From CBDVBE01 sp964543525 (GTDB lineage: Bacteria > Fibrobacterota > Chitinivibrionia > Chitinivibrionales > JANQEN01), in the NCBI GenBank assembly GCA_964543525.1, contig CAZIYW010000008.1:1-64000 (forward strand): DNA of 64,000 nucleotides, read 5' to 3'. The position numbers and the translations under genes are program-made. Positions 63,649-64,000 of this stretch are shown piece after piece (the stretch's first letter is position 1; every line of letters begins with the position of its first letter). The notes under the pieces are model-generated. The model did no database searches, had not been told where the DNA came from, and worked only from the letters and a program-made list of their open reading frames with translations.

Positions 63649-64000
63649 ATGGACAACTACATCGTTGCAAACAGTCGAATAATACAACGCAATCAGATAC
63701 TGAAAAACAAATTCATCATTGTTGAAAACGGGAAAATAGTCGCCATCAGTGAAAACTGCGATGCGTGGCCTTCCTTTCCGATAATCGACGGGAACAACCA
63801 CTACTGCGCACCTGCACTTATTGAAATGCACATTCACGGCTGCAGTACCCTGGGTTTTGAAATACCTGAAGGGGGTATACTGGAAAAAGCGGCGTTTTTT
63901 CTGGCGCAGCAGGGAGTAAACACCTTTGTGCCGACCCTGCAGTGTGATGAAGCGACTATCGCCCGGCTTGCAAATGAGCTGGAGTCGGATCGTGCTTTAC
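63649..64000 (+). CDS. nagA: N-acetylglucosamine-6-phosphate deacetylase-like amidohydrolase (partial)
   Basis: The first 117 codons of an amidohydrolase, cut by the window end. It has the beta-strand entry and metal-binding segment CAPALIEMHIHGC (family DxHxHG, here Glu for Asp) and DEATIARL-type helices. This matches NagA, which makes glucosamine-6-phosphate from N-acetylglucosamine-6-phosphate during wall recycling. AGGAG lies five bases before ATG 63649. Assignment from the N-terminus alone is likely but not complete. Confidence 0.7.
   Translation, partial: MDNYIVANSRIIQRNQILKNKFIIVENGKIVAISENCDAWPSFPIIDGNNHYCAPALIEMHIHGCSTLGFEIPEGGILEKAAFFLAQQGVNTFVPTLQCDEATIARLANELESDRAL

Overview
The window is a contiguous piece of a bacterial chromosome. 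It has short intergenic gaps, long runs of co-oriented genes (mostly on the minus strand), and ordinary Shine-Dalgarno sites at many starts. The cell has an outer membrane: there are several lipobox lipoproteins, a MlaFED-type lipid transporter and a protein with an outer-membrane barrel-like N-terminus. MurE carries the DNPR signature of meso-diaminopimelate-specific ligases. PEGA, PorV-like and TolB-like proteins, a two-PASTA FtsI and the general gene mix suggest the FCB superphylum, perhaps Fibrobacterota/Chitinispirillia. That assignment is an inference; only 53 bases of 16S rRNA are present. TAA, TAG and TGA all serve as ordinary stops.

Layout. 1-430: 5' end of a 16S rRNA gene (minus) with a strong rrn promoter. 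437-4469: two envelope proteins, an Ig-like lipoprotein and a CsgG-like/PEGA protein. 4470-5573: a long gap with one tRNA-Arg(CCU) and partial copies of its sequence. 5574-12575: a minus-strand housekeeping run (acyP, DUF2905, ruvB-ruvA-ruvC, a small hypothetical, yebC, murI, an N-acetylmuramoyl-alanine amidase, smpB). 12747-13299: a HIT protein and an unpredicted 58-residue gene. 13477-29074: a large division and cell-wall (dcw) cluster in the order mraZ-rsmH-ftsL-ftsI-small gene-murE-murF-murD-ftsW-murG-murC-ftsQ-ftsA-ftsZ, from which mraY is missing. It is preceded by a promoter and four MraZ-box-like repeats, one of which includes the mraZ start codon.

29345-37000s: a coiled-coil membrane protein, a phosphoglucosamine/phosphomannomutase, a secreted hypothetical, mlaD-mlaF-mlaE-engB, and aroD coupled to a spore-photoproduct-lyase-like radical SAM gene. 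38199-38957: a DUF1573 protein whose conserved CGCT motif is encoded as UGA-Gly-Cys-Thr, making it a candidate selenoprotein. Next come a radical SAM gene and a 985-residue fusion of a barrel-like domain, a TPR-like segment, a metallophosphatase-like domain without its usual ligands, and a TolB-like propeller. 43424-48569: smr, two M29-like peptidase genes, tgt and an envelope lipoprotein. 48570-49830 looks accessory: palindromes and dispersed inverted repeats bracket a gene with a restriction-endonuclease-like pattern.

49858-64000: suhB-like, polA, small lipoproteins, a PLP decarboxylase, PAP2, a metal permease fused to an HMA domain, a decayed CHASE2/adenylate cyclase, a probably truncated transglutaminase-like gene, an FmdB-like zinc ribbon, a 2H phosphoesterase, a radical SAM activase-like gene, and the 5' part of a nagA-like deacetylase that runs off the window.

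Much of the window serves the cell envelope: precursor synthesis (murI, murC-murG), septation (ftsA/I/L/Q/W/Z), wall hydrolysis (amidase), lipid transport (Mla) and surface lipoproteins. DNA repair and replication (ruvABC, polA, SplB-like) and RNA or translation factors (smpB, rsmH, tgt, engB) are interspersed.
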